A stretch of DNA of 21,573 bases from SKVJ01 sp964578745 (GTDB taxonomy: Bacteria; Chloroflexota; Dehalococcoidia; GIF9; AB-539-J10). The notes under the pieces were generated by a model. It was not told where the DNA came from and searched no databases. It saw only the letters and a program-made list of their open reading frames with translations. The stretch is taken from positions 1 to 21,573 of the forward strand of contig CAZODZ010000022.1 of NCBI GenBank assembly GCA_964578745.1, written 5' to 3'. The translations under genes were made by a program, and so were the position numbers. This document shows positions 1 to 8,090 of this stretch, one piece after another; the stretch's first letter is position 1, and each line of letters begins with the position of its first letter.

Positions 1-337
1 TGTGTTCGGACCCGTCGATGCCGACCCAGTGGAGCACGAGAGGGAAACCTGAAGGGTCTCCTGCGTCCGGTGTGATTTGTTGAGACGTGAGGACATCGCG
101 GGTGATGTAGTGCTCGGCTGCACGGAGCTGCGTGACGACAAGTTGTGCATCGTTCGCCTGCCTGCTCGCGGATAGCAATTGGTACGTGGCCATGACGGCC
201 GCCGCGCCTATCGCGCCGATGATGGCCAGCGCGACAAGGAGCTCAACGAGCGTCAGTCCGTCTTGAGTCGGACGCAACCCGTGTGGAGCGCGTCGTCTCG
301 TGCCCACGTGCCGCCAAGTACTAGCGATCAACTTCAT
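1..337 (-). CDS. Prepilin-like minor pilin, GspJ/PilW type (partial, C-terminus off the left edge)
   Basis: About 112 residues are visible, starting at the ATG at 337. The leader (about 27 residues, basic) ends in Gly and is followed by LTLVELLVALAIIGAIG. This is a type III (prepilin peptidase) cleavage site with Glu at +5 and the hydrophobic pilin helix. The mature part contains LRAAEHYITRDV, resembling the region after the helix in GspJ/PilW minor pilins, so this is probably a tip-complex component of a type II secretion or type IV pilus-like machine. The start overlaps the end of the upstream pilin gene by 17 nt, which implies translational coupling. The leader is longer than the usual 6-10 residues. 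The prepilin class is secure from the motif; the GspJ/PilW subtype rests on gene order and a short stretch of sequence. Confidence 0.85.
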   Translation of the reverse strand, partial: MKLIASTWRHVGTRRRAPHGLRPTQDGLTLVELLVALAIIGAIGAAAVMATYQLLSASRQANDAQLVVTQLRAAEHYITRDVLTSQQITPDAGDPSGFPLVLHWVGIDGSEH

Positions 338-809
338 AGTCTTCCAGCGTCAACACCGGTTCGGAGTCATGGTAGACCGTGACCGAAATAGTCCGAATTC
401 CTTCGTCCGGTCCGCCTGTGCCGTCCAGGTCGACATTGCTGATTCCCTGCACCGTGGCCGAGTATTCCCCGTACTCTCCGGGGATGGCCGGCGGCTTGTT
501 CGACTCCGTCCACCAGGAGGGAGCGCTGTTCCCGGGGTCGGCGCTGGTGGTGTCCACGGAGTAGTCCCAGTCGTCTGTCGCGTAGTCCTGCTTGCGCACG
601 AACTCTATCTGGCTCTTTGCGATCGTCAGGGCGGTCGACCGCTCGTCGGTGATCCTGGCGCCCTGCAGTGACGTGTACATCGCGCCCAGAAAGCTGGTCG
701 CGATGAGACCCAGTATGGCGAGTGCTATCAGCACCTCGATGAGGATCTGGCCGCCATTCGCCTTCCCGTGGCGGGCCCTGCGGGACGGCACCTGCATGGT
801 CGCGTTCAT
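321..809 (-). CDS. Prepilin-like minor pilin, GspI/PilV type
   Basis: This 162-residue protein has a basic leader ending in Gly-Gly (residues 19-20), then QILIEVLIALAILG, a prepilin peptidase site with Glu at +5. The +1 residue is Gln rather than the common Phe or Met. The rest is a small, Trp/Asp-rich globular domain with strands such as TISVTVYHDSEPVLTLEDY. Size and position between the platform protein and a GspJ-like pilin fit a GspI/PilV minor pilin, processed by prepilin peptidase and inserted into a pseudopilus or pilus tip. The start at 809 is preceded by AGAAGGA, a good ribosome site, 11 nt after the gspF stop. A second in-frame ATG at residue 5 is an alternative start. Confidence 0.86.
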   Translation of the reverse strand: MNATMQVPSRRARHGKANGGQILIEVLIALAILGLIATSFLGAMYTSLQGARITDERSTALTIAKSQIEFVRKQDYATDDWDYSVDTTSADPGNSAPSWWTESNKPPAIPGEYGEYSATVQGISNVDLDGTGGPDEGIRTISVTVYHDSEPVLTLEDYEVDR

Positions 810-820
810 GATTCCTTCTG

Positions 821-2032
821 CTAGAACGCCTGGCCGAATATCGAGTACATGGCGGAGAGCATCGCGATTGCGATGAAGCCGACGATTCCGCCGATGACTA
901 TTGTGAGTGCGGGAGTAATCATTCCGATCATGGCCTTCGTCTTCTCGTCGGCCTCGGCCTCGTAGCTCTCGGCGACCGTACTCAGCGTATGGTCGAGGTT
1001 ACCCGTCTGCTCCCCCACCGCGGTCATCTGGACCATGAGCGGCAGGAAAAGCGGATTTCTCCTCATCGGTCCCGACAGTCCCGCACCGGCAATCATCGCC
1101 TGCTGGACGTCGGCATACGCCTGTCGCATCGCCTTATTGTTTGTTCCCTGCGAGATGAGTGTCATGGCCTCTGGAAGTGGCAGGCCGCTACCATAGAGCA
1201 GGGCGAGGCTTCTGCAGCACATGGACAGCTCATTCAGCAAGTTTATCCGTCCTATTTTCGGCATCGTCAGCATGAACCGAGACCACTGGTAGCCGCCGGC
1301 GGGCGTCCTGGTGTAGAGAAAGGCGGCCACGACTGCAATCAGTGTCCCCAGGGCGACATACATTCCATATTGTTGCGTCCAGTGCGTGAATGCGAGCAAC
1401 GCCCGCGTGGGCAGGGGAAGCTCGGCTTCGAACGATTCGTACAGGCCGGCGAACGCGGGCAGCACGTAGGTCACCATTATCACGATTACGGCGATGGCGA
1501 CGAGCACGACAACCAGCGGGTATGTGAGCGCATTCTTCACGCTCTTTCTTGTCACGTACGCCCGCTCCATGTACGCGGCGGCACGGCGGAGCACGACTTC
1601 CAGCGTTCCCGTTCGCTCTCCAACGGAGACGAGGCGGTAGTACAGCGGAGGGAAGACCTTCTTGTGGTGACTCAGCGCCTCGGACACGGGCTCTCCGGAC
1701 TTCACGTCTGCGACGACCTGGTTCAGTATCCTGCGCAGCGCCTTGTTCTCAGCCTGTGCTTCGAGCAGCTCCAGCGATGTCACCACGTCCGTGCCCGATT
1801 CCAGCAGCAGCGCCAGCTGGCGTGAGAACATGACAATCTCCATGGGCTTCACTTCAGGTGTGAGGCTCATGTTCAGCTTGCTGTTCTTGAGGAAAGACGT
1901 CTGCTCCTTGAGCGACAGCACGCTGTACCCGGCGTACGAGAGCGTCTGGATGGCTGCCGCTTCGCTGCTGGCGCTCACCTTGCCTTTCACAATGCGGTTA
2001 TCGTCTGTCCGTGCGACATATCGATAGTCCAT
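821..2032 (-). CDS. gspF: Type II secretion / type IV pilus inner-membrane platform protein GspF/PilC
   Basis: This 403-residue polytopic protein is the inner-membrane platform that couples the cytoplasmic ATPase to pilin polymerisation. It starts MDYRYVARTD, typical of GspF/PilC. It has two homologous T2SSF domains, each with a GER/Q-TG signature (about residues 138-142 and 340-344), and membrane segments near 172-194, 223-240 and 374-396. Length matches the family (about 400). The frame stays open upstream to 2257, but that extension lies inside the ATPase gene. The ATG at 2032, two bases after the ATPase stop, gives the conserved N-terminus. There is no clear ribosome site, so translation is probably coupled to gspE. 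The choice between GspF and PilC cannot be made from sequence alone. Confidence 0.95.
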   Translation of the reverse strand: MDYRYVARTDDNRIVKGKVSASSEAAAIQTLSYAGYSVLSLKEQTSFLKNSKLNMSLTPEVKPMEIVMFSRQLALLLESGTDVVTSLELLEAQAENKALRRILNQVVADVKSGEPVSEALSHHKKVFPPLYYRLVSVGERTGTLEVVLRRAAAYMERAYVTRKSVKNALTYPLVVVLVAIAVIVIMVTYVLPAFAGLYESFEAELPLPTRALLAFTHWTQQYGMYVALGTLIAVVAAFLYTRTPAGGYQWSRFMLTMPKIGRINLLNELSMCCRSLALLYGSGLPLPEAMTLISQGTNNKAMRQAYADVQQAMIAGAGLSGPMRRNPLFLPLMVQMTAVGEQTGNLDHTLSTVAESYEAEADEKTKAMIGMITPALTIVIGGIVGFIAIAMLSAMYSIFGQAF

Positions 2033-2034
2033 GG

Positions 2035-4410
2035 CTACTCGATGAAGTACGTGGTGCGAAGGACCTCGGAGGGCGTGGTGATTCCCTGTCTCACCTTCAT
2101 CATGCCGTCCTTCATCAGTGGTACCATGCCCTCTTCCGAGGCGGCCTGCCTGACCTCGCGCGTACTTGCTCCTTTCAGTATCAACATGCGCAACTTGTCC
2201 CCTAGGGGAAGTACTTCGAAGAGGCCGATCCTGCCGCGGTATCCGGTGTGGCCGCACAGGTCACAGCCCTCTCCGTAGAGAAATGTGCTGCGGTGCTCAC
2301 CCATCTCGTTGTGATATGCGAGCTGCTCCATGAGAGTTCCCTGTCTCTCCACCGCGCAGTCGGGGCAAAGTCGGCGCACCATCCTCTGGGCCACGACTCC
2401 CACAACCGACGACGATACGAGGAACGGTTCTATTTCGAGATTGAGCAGGCGAAAGATGACGCCGACTGCATCGTTGGCGTGAATTGACGACAGCACGAGG
2501 TGGCCGGTCAGTGCCGACTGGACTGCGATCCTCGCCGTCTCTGCATCTCGGATCTCGCCGACAAGGATAGTGTCCGGATCGAGACGGAGAATCGAGCGCA
2601 GGCCGCCCGCAAACGTGAGCCCGGCCCTGGGGTTCACCTGTATTTGTAGTATGTTGTCAAACCGGTACTCGACGGGGTCTTCAATGGTGATTATCTTCTG
2701 GCTGACCTTGTCCATCTGGTTGATGGACGCGTACAGGGTGGTCGTCTTGCCCGAGCCGGTAGGTCCGCTGATGAGAATCATCCCGTATGCGACCTTCAGC
2801 ATGTTCTGGTACTGTGTGAGTGCCTCCTCTGAGAAGCCGAGATTGGGCAGGTCGATCAGGCCAAGAGACTTGTCGAGCAGCCGCATGACGGTCGCCTCGC
2901 CATGCACCGTAGGTACGGTGGCTACGCGCACGTCTATTTCTCGGCCCATGGTTTCTGTTGAGAACTGCCCGTCCTGTGGGCGCAGGTGGTCGGCGATGTT
3001 CATGTCCGCGAGTATCTTCACTCTGGAGGTGAGGGGGAGGTGTATTCTCAGGGGTAGTGACATTACCTCCTGCAGTGCGCCGTCCACACGGTACCTGACC
3101 CTCAGCCTGTCCTCCTGCGGTTCAAGATGTATGTCCGAGGCGCGGGCCTTGGCAGCTTCGTCAATGATCAGCCGAAGCGCACTCGCAACCGGCGTGTCTT
3201 CCGCCGTCACAAGGACTTCGTCTTCCTCGAGGCCCTCACCTGTCGGGATGCGCGAGATGTGCTCCTCCATCTGCTGGAATCCGCGGTAGTACCTGTCTAT
3301 CGTGTCGAGGATCTCGCGTTCCGACGCCGCGACGGGCACAATCCGCTTGCGCGATTGCAGGCCGAGCGCCTCGAGGGCAAAGATGTCGGAAGGGTTGGCC
3401 ATGGCCACTCTGAGTGCGTCGTTCGACAGGCTCAGCGGCACGACCTTGAACCTGCGGGCCATTGATTCCGGCACGAGTTGCAGTGCGGCTGCCTCAGGCC
3501 TGGCCTTGATAACCTTCTCCAGCTTCCCCTGGAGAATTTGTTCCACCACTGTCTGCAACCTCGGCGTTGTGCTGGCTGAAGAGGACATGTCCGCTTCCTT
3601 CGATGCCGGCTCGTGCTCGGTGGCGCTCTCGTCCTTGTCCTGTGTTTCCTCAGAAGACAGCCTGATGACTTTTATCCGTTGCAGAGTGGCGAACCGCTGC
3701 GCATCCGTCGTCAGGTCGCCGCGTACGAGGACGGCCTTGTCCAGGATGCCTGCGTCGTAGGCTTTTGCATCGAACACCGACAACTTGTCCACGTCGATGG
3801 TGCCTTCACCCAGGTCGTCCAAGGCGATCGTGTGCGTAATGATGCCGTCGTCGAATGTGGCAACGATGTCGAATGTGTACTCTGCGCCGGACCGACCGGT
3901 TATCTGTGCCTGTCTCCTCGTGCGGTAGCCGAGCGCAGCGAGTGATTGCAAGACGCGGGTCTTGCTATCCCACCCGGCGAGGCTCTTGCCCTCCGGCAGG
4001 ACGGTCTCTGCCGACTGGGCCAGCAACTCCCTGAGGCGACTTTCGTCGAAGACCCGGATGCGCTGGTTCTGGGCGAACCGCTCTGCCACGGCGTCAAGGC
4101 CGGGCGAGACCAAGAAGACCTTGTCACGAATGCCGCAATCGTAGCACTTGTCGTCAAAGGCGAATATTGCTCCCAGTCCTAGTGGTTCGCCCTGTTCGGA
4201 CGAAGCGACATCGCACGCAAGGGTGTAGGACATGAACGCGTCTTCCCTCGTTGCAACGACATCGAACGAGTGCGTTGCGCCCGAGCGGCCTACCAGCGTT
4301 GCTTCTTCTCTCCCTTCGCGCACGTCGTATCCTAGAGCGCGCAGTCGCTGGGTGAACTCAGGAAGCATCGCCTCTATGTGTGACTGTTGTGACTCTCCCA
4401 TCTCAGACAT
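2035..4410 (-). CDS. gspE: Assembly ATPase GspE/PilB with a tandem Mrr-like N-terminal extension
   Basis: This 791-residue hexameric secretion ATPase powers pilin assembly from the cytoplasm. Residues about 283-376 form the GspE N-domain. Then come Walker A GPTGSGKTTT (549-558), Asp box ITIEDPVEYR (574-583), Walker B region LDPDTILVGEIRD (610-622), His box GHLVLSSIHAND (636-647), and a zinc-type tetracysteine CPDC...CDLC (682-685, 716-719). The extra N-terminal part holds two related repeats (about 20-132 and 150-253), each with ALGY, GRSGA, FD-V/I-VAT and a D-A/D-K-x-YD-x-GI-x-DK-x-LV core. These resemble Mrr/PD-(D/E)XK domains but lack the E-x-K half of the active site. An acidic linker (about 253-282) follows. 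The start is uncertain: a GTG at 4449 lies upstream of the predicted promoter start, and ATGs at 4410 and 4401 are both possible. Confidence 0.94.
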   Translation of the reverse strand: MSEMGESQQSHIEAMLPEFTQRLRALGYDVREGREEATLVGRSGATHSFDVVATREDAFMSYTLACDVASSEQGEPLGLGAIFAFDDKCYDCGIRDKVFLVSPGLDAVAERFAQNQRIRVFDESRLRELLAQSAETVLPEGKSLAGWDSKTRVLQSLAALGYRTRRQAQITGRSGAEYTFDIVATFDDGIITHTIALDDLGEGTIDVDKLSVFDAKAYDAGILDKAVLVRGDLTTDAQRFATLQRIKVIRLSSEETQDKDESATEHEPASKEADMSSSASTTPRLQTVVEQILQGKLEKVIKARPEAAALQLVPESMARRFKVVPLSLSNDALRVAMANPSDIFALEALGLQSRKRIVPVAASEREILDTIDRYYRGFQQMEEHISRIPTGEGLEEDEVLVTAEDTPVASALRLIIDEAAKARASDIHLEPQEDRLRVRYRVDGALQEVMSLPLRIHLPLTSRVKILADMNIADHLRPQDGQFSTETMGREIDVRVATVPTVHGEATVMRLLDKSLGLIDLPNLGFSEEALTQYQNMLKVAYGMILISGPTGSGKTTTLYASINQMDKVSQKIITIEDPVEYRFDNILQIQVNPRAGLTFAGGLRSILRLDPDTILVGEIRDAETARIAVQSALTGHLVLSSIHANDAVGVIFRLLNLEIEPFLVSSSVVGVVAQRMVRRLCPDCAVERQGTLMEQLAYHNEMGEHRSTFLYGEGCDLCGHTGYRGRIGLFEVLPLGDKLRMLILKGASTREVRQAASEEGMVPLMKDGMMKVRQGITTPSEVLRTTYFIE

Positions 4411-4434
4411 AGTAACATAAGGTCTCGTACCTCT

Positions 4435-4464
4435 AGCATAAGGTCTCACGGCTCAAGGTATCAA
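4435..4464 (-). promoter_or_regulatory. Candidate promoter of the pilus/secretion operon
   Basis: On the minus strand TTGATA (4464-4459), an 18-nt spacer and TATGCT (4440-4435) form a sigma-70-like promoter. Transcription would start near 4428, about 18 nt before the ATG at 4410, which argues against the GTG start at 4449. A 10-nt direct repeat AGACCTTATG lies between the -10 and the start codon. Confidence 0.45.
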
Positions 4465-4479
4465 GCCTGCACAATTGTA

Positions 4480-4508
4480 TTGACAAACACCGGGTCAGAA
4501 AACACAAT
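4480..4508 (+). promoter_or_regulatory. Candidate promoter of the Asp-box surface protein, near-leaderless
   Basis: A perfect -35 TTGACA (4480-4485), a 17-nt spacer and CACAAT (4503-4508) stand only 10 nt from the ATG at 4518, so the transcript would have a leader of about 2-4 nt. No Shine-Dalgarno sequence precedes this ATG, which agrees. An 8-nt palindrome ACAATTGT (4471-4478) abuts the -35 and could be an operator. Confidence 0.55.
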
Positions 4509-4517
4509 AGCCTGCAA

Positions 4518-7500
4518 ATGCGACGAGCGGTGGTTGTGCGCGCGCTGTGTTTCGCCGTTGCTCTCTCTGTGCTGGCTTGCCCACTGGTCCTTGTCCGGCC
4601 TGTCCATGCACAGTTTGAATCTCTCGTATGGTCGACAATACGTACGCCGAGCGACGACGACTTTGTTGTCTGGCCGAGCGAGGTAAGTGTACTTGCGGTC
4701 GGCTCGGATGCGACGTTGTACACCGCCGATATCCCCAACTCGACCTTCTACAAGTCCGTTGACGGGGGTCTTACCTGGCAGGATGATATCCAGCAGGGCC
4801 TCCTGGATTCTGACGTTGTCCCAACTCTTCCTGTTTGGGATATCGCGGTGGCGCCGGACGATGAAGACTTTGTTGCCGTCGTGACGGACAACAGGCAGGA
4901 GGTCTACGTCTCCGAAGATGGTGGTGATACCTGGGAGCTTGCCTCGGGCGGGTCGCCGTGGGCATCCGACGAGTACGTGGCTGACATCGATATCTCGCTG
5001 GAGTACGACGGCCGCCGTGACATTGCCGTTGGTACGCGTGTGCAGGCATCCTCGGACTACGGGGATGTGTGGGTTACGACGACGGGTCTGTTCGATAGCT
5101 GGAATGACCAGGGGCTCGACCTGGATGTCACCACGGTGCGGTTCTCTCCTGACTATGCTGGCGATGAGACCATCGTGGCAGTCGCGAGTGACGCTGCGGC
5201 CACGTACCTGTGCACGGGCTATCGGAACACTACGGATAACACCACTGTCTGGACCCACGCGACGGACCCCGCTTTCGTAGAGATATCCGAACCGGACGAG
5301 GACTCACCAACCGAGGACCAGATAGTCTTCTCAGACCTTCAGTTCGTCGACGGCTACTCCGGCGATTCGGCTGGAAGTCGCAACCTGTTTGTTTCGTATG
5401 TGTCTGAAGCCGAAACCGATGATGTGTACTACATCGAGGATGCGGAGGTTCGTCGCCTTGATGTCAATCGTGGCAGTAAGGCAAGCGTGTACAGCATTGC
5501 TTGGAACGATGGACTGCTCGTGGCCGGAGAGTCCGGAGCGGACGGCGAGACCGGGGAGGCTCTGCTGCACTACACGGAGAACGCGACCGATGTTCGTTGC
5601 GAGTGGTATGAGCCGGTCAAGCCACCATCCGGTGGCTATGACACGTGGGTCGGAAATGCAATTGTGTCGTTCAATTTGAGCGGCAGCGTCGCCTTCTGTG
5701 GCACAAGTACAAGTGATGTCCAGGCGGCGGATGATTGGTTCAACGTGGCGTTTCCCGGGCCTTGGGATGGTGCAGACTACGACGAGAGTGCGCTGTCGCG
5801 TTCCGCCCAGGCTGATGGTTTCGCCATATGGAACCAGGTAAGCCTTATCGACACGCACATCGAGAACATCACGGACTACTCGCTTTGGATAACGGGCGAC
5901 GATGAGGACGATCCCTCCGCGAACATGTTGTTCTTGGCCACTGTCTCGGGAGATGACCGCATGGACAGTATCTGGCGCACGCGGTCGGCCTTGCGTGCGG
6001 ACATCGGGCTGTACTGGGAGCGCGTGGACTTCCTCGACAGCCAAGCCGCTGTAGAGGACATAATCATGAGGCGCACTCCTGACGATAGCCCTGAGGATGC
6101 GGTGTTCTACGCCTCGCGCGGTACCAATATCGCCTACAAGTCAACCGACGATGGGCAGACGTGGGACTTGGTGCGGGAATGCCCGACGATTACCGACTTT
6201 GCAGTTGTCGACAGCGAGCAGCTGTACTTTCTGGATGACAACGAGCTGTACATCGCTCAGTGGATGAAGATCCGTCGATGGTATGTCTGGGAGTGGACTA
6301 CGGAGATAGATACGGGGCTCGAGTCCGGTTACTCACTCGCCTACCATGGCGAGAACTATGTTTTTGTCGGCGACGAGGATGAAGGAAAGATCTCCGTGTC
6401 GACCGATGGTGGAGAAACATGGCAGGTCTTGCCTGAGCTGCCCTCTCCTGGAGCCGTGCACATTCAAGTCGACGAAGAGTTCTCCAGGAACCATATCATC
6501 TACGCGGCTACGGAAGCCGGAACAAGTGCCATCTATCGCTGGACCGTCGGTGGCAGCCTTGAATGGGAGACTCTCCGTCCACCCGATTCCGGCTTCAGCG
6601 CGATGGTTCACGCTTCGGGGGTGCTCTATGGTGCTTTCGGCAGGGGTGTCGACAGGACGCTGGTTTCGCGGGCGCACCGCGTCAATGTAATCGACTGGGA
6701 CCGGCTGACGGTGGGCCTGTCCGACAATGTTGACTTTCGCAGGGACACGCTGCGCGCCACTGTCGACGAAGAGATCACGCTGTGGGCCCTCGACAGCCAG
6801 CCGTATGGCTACGATGCTGAAGAAGGGCGGCTCTGGGTCTATTCCGACACGTTTGCGTTGCCCACTCCTTGGCCTGTCTCTCCTGCAACGGGAGAAGTAG
6901 TACCATGCGACATATGCGCATGTGACTCATGTCAGTTCTGTTTTGAGTGGAAGCAGCTGCCCAAGGCGGAGACATACGAGCTGTGGGTCGCCATGGACGA
7001 GCAGTTCAAGTACGTGCTTCTCAAGCTGCCGGATATAGATCCCGTGTGTTGCGACGCTCCCGGCGTCTGCCAGTTCGAGATTCCGTACTCGTTCGATTGT
7101 GGAACGACGTACTACTGGCGTGTCCGTGCTACCAGTACTGATGAAGGAGAGGCAGTGCACTCACGTTGGTCTCCTTCAATGCACTTCCTTGTTGCTGCAG
7201 GCTCGACTGTGGAAGGCATGCACGTTGCTCCAATAGTGGAATGGCCCGAGCCGGGCGCAACAGGGATTCCGCGTACTCCCGGCTTTTCCTGGGTCGGCTT
7301 TCCTTCCACTACCTCATATGAATTCCTACTGTCCGAAGACAATGCGTTTGATAGTCCCATCGTGCGCGAGAAGCTGCAGCGTACGGCGTACGTCTATCCG
7401 GGCGAGCTCCAGTGGGGGAAGACGTATTTCTGGCGTGTGCGCGCCTTGGAACCGCATCCAAGCGAGTGGTCTACGGCATCGTTTACCGTGATACAGGAAC

Positions 7501-7649
7501 CTGTCCACGAAGAGATGGTGGCGCAGACAGTCGACCTTGCTCAGGGTGTACCCCGCGCTGCCACACCTGTCTGGGTCTGGGTGGTCATCGGCTCCCTTGC
7601 GCTGCTCATCTTCCTTGTCATCGTGGCGGCGGTTGTGAAACGTCGGTAG
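4518..7649 (+). CDS. Exported, membrane-anchored Asp-box (BNR) repeat protein with two FnIII-like domains
   Basis: This 1043-residue protein has a signal peptide (residues 1-31, basic start, hydrophobic core, cleavage after VHA). A large beta-propeller-like region follows, with Asp-boxes of form S-x-D-x-G-x-T-W at about 79-87, 131-139, 540-549 and 626-635. Two fibronectin-III-like modules (about 783-892 and 904-993) each contain TYYWRVRA/TYFWRVRA and a following W-S. A membrane anchor is at 1017-1039 (WVWVVIGSLALLIFLVIVAAVV) with a KRR stop-transfer end. The mature chain is strongly acidic. Asp-boxes occur in sialidases, Vps10-like and photosystem assembly propellers, so they do not give an enzymatic function; no sialidase catalytic set is recognised. 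The first FnIII module has a dense Cys cluster (797-808). Divergent placement from the pilus operon suggests a cell-surface role such as adhesion or binding of polymers. Function unknown. Confidence 0.88.
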   Translation: MRRAVVVRALCFAVALSVLACPLVLVRPVHAQFESLVWSTIRTPSDDDFVVWPSEVSVLAVGSDATLYTADIPNSTFYKSVDGGLTWQDDIQQGLLDSDVVPTLPVWDIAVAPDDEDFVAVVTDNRQEVYVSEDGGDTWELASGGSPWASDEYVADIDISLEYDGRRDIAVGTRVQASSDYGDVWVTTTGLFDSWNDQGLDLDVTTVRFSPDYAGDETIVAVASDAAATYLCTGYRNTTDNTTVWTHATDPAFVEISEPDEDSPTEDQIVFSDLQFVDGYSGDSAGSRNLFVSYVSEAETDDVYYIEDAEVRRLDVNRGSKASVYSIAWNDGLLVAGESGADGETGEALLHYTENATDVRCEWYEPVKPPSGGYDTWVGNAIVSFNLSGSVAFCGTSTSDVQAADDWFNVAFPGPWDGADYDESALSRSAQADGFAIWNQVSLIDTHIENITDYSLWITGDDEDDPSANMLFLATVSGDDRMDSIWRTRSALRADIGLYWERVDFLDSQAAVEDIIMRRTPDDSPEDAVFYASRGTNIAYKSTDDGQTWDLVRECPTITDFAVVDSEQLYFLDDNELYIAQWMKIRRWYVWEWTTEIDTGLESGYSLAYHGENYVFVGDEDEGKISVSTDGGETWQVLPELPSPGAVHIQVDEEFSRNHIIYAATEAGTSAIYRWTVGGSLEWETLRPPDSGFSAMVHASGVLYGAFGRGVDRTLVSRAHRVNVIDWDRLTVGLSDNVDFRRDTLRATVDEEITLWALDSQPYGYDAEEGRLWVYSDTFALPTPWPVSPATGEVVPCDICACDSCQFCFEWKQLPKAETYELWVAMDEQFKYVLLKLPDIDPVCCDAPGVCQFEIPYSFDCGTTYYWRVRATSTDEGEAVHSRWSPSMHFLVAAGSTVEGMHVAPIVEWPEPGATGIPRTPGFSWVGFPSTTSYEFLLSEDNAFDSPIVREKLQRTAYVYPGELQWGKTYFWRVRALEPHPSEWSTASFTVIQEPVHEEMVAQTVDLAQGVPRAATPVWVWVVIGSLALLIFLVIVAAVVKRR

Positions 7650-7679
7650 ATGCGTGATTTGGAGTTATTTTTTCTCCTG

Positions 7680-7698
7680 AATAGAACTCTGTTCTATT
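7680..7698. promoter_or_regulatory. Perfect inverted repeat, candidate operator (copy 1)
   Basis: AATAGAAC-TCT-GTTCTATT is a perfect 8-nt inverted repeat with a 3-nt spacer, and its right edge touches the -35 element of the following regulator gene. Its core GAACTCTGTTCTA recurs at 8522-8534. Size and symmetry suit a dimeric winged-helix or RHH repressor, so autoregulation is a reasonable inference. Confidence 0.5.
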
Positions 7699-7724
7699 GA
7701 CAGCCGAAAGTCCTGTGGTAGTAT
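7697..7724 (+). promoter_or_regulatory. Candidate promoter of the two small regulators
   Basis: TTGACA (7697-7702), a 16-nt spacer and TAGTAT (7719-7724) predict a start near 7731 and a leader of about 25 nt. The -35 overlaps the end of the inverted repeat at 7680-7698, so a bound repressor would block it. Confidence 0.5.
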
Positions 7725-7756
7725 GGTCACATTACATAGGTCACGCCGCGGGCTGT

Positions 7757-8020
7757 ATGAACAAGCGACGTTCTCACATAGAAATCATCGCGGAGATGCT
7801 GAGAGTCGGCGAAAACGGCGCCGGCAAGACCGAGATCATGTACAGCGTCAACATGAGCTACGCACAGCTCCAGAAGTACCTCAAGTTCCTGCTGACACAC
7901 GAGTTGATTCACAGGGTTGAGGTGGGCAATCCCAGTGTGCGCTATCATGTGACGGAGAAGGGTGCGGAACTGCTCAAAAGCATCGACTCAGTGATGGAGA
8001 TCCTGGATGCCGATGTGTGA
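7757..8020 (+). CDS. Archaeal-type winged-helix transcriptional regulator (HTH_45-like)
   Basis: This is an 87-residue protein starting MNKRRSHIEIIAEML. The pattern R-R-S-x-x-E-I-I-A-x-x-L, then K-T-E-I-M-Y-S-V-N-M-S-Y-x-Q-L-x-K-Y-L-x-F-L, then a wing (HRVEVGNPSVRYHVTEKG) is characteristic of the small winged-helix family common in archaea and also found in Dehalococcoidia. The frame is open to 7697 with a TTG, but that extension lies over the promoter. The ATG at 7757 gives the family N-terminus, though without a clear ribosome site. It is followed at once by a ribbon-helix-helix gene, and an operator-like inverted repeat precedes it. Probably an autoregulated DNA-binding protein; the ligand and targets are unknown. 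Confidence 0.82.
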   Translation: MNKRRSHIEIIAEMLRVGENGAGKTEIMYSVNMSYAQLQKYLKFLLTHELIHRVEVGNPSVRYHVTEKGAELLKSIDSVMEILDADV

Positions 8021-8090
8021 GATATTTGACCGGACAGGCTTCCCCGAAGAACAGCCAGCACGCAACTACATGAGGAGGAACGAGCACTGA
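8013..8090 (+). CDS. Possible 25-residue micro-ORF bridging the two regulators
   Basis: An ATG at 8013 opens a 25-codon frame (MCEIFDRTGFPEEQPARNYM then RRNEH) that overlaps the end of the winged-helix gene and ends in a TGA sharing its A with the start ATG of the next gene (ATGA at 8088-8092 region). It would couple translation of the two regulators. It contains the next gene's AGGAGG ribosome site and has no good site of its own, so it may be only spacer. Confidence 0.2.
   Translation: MCEIFDRTGFPEEQPARNYMRRNEH

Noticed and set aside
989..1825. Open frame of 278 codons on the plus strand
   Set aside because: Antisense to gspF; the His/Arg/Gln-rich translation is unlike any protein family I recognise.
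2033..2257. N-terminal extension of gspF
   Set aside because: The extension is inside gspE in another frame, and the family N-terminus MDYRYVA begins at 2032.
4461..5258. Open frame of 265 codons on the minus strand upstream of gspE
   Set aside because: It lies opposite the signal peptide and Asp-box region of the surface protein and shows only Arg/Val-rich low-information sequence.
7655..7680. GGAG...CTCC hairpin with a T-run after the surface-protein gene, possible terminator
   Set aside because: The stem is only 4 bp and the Ts lie in the loop, not after the stem.
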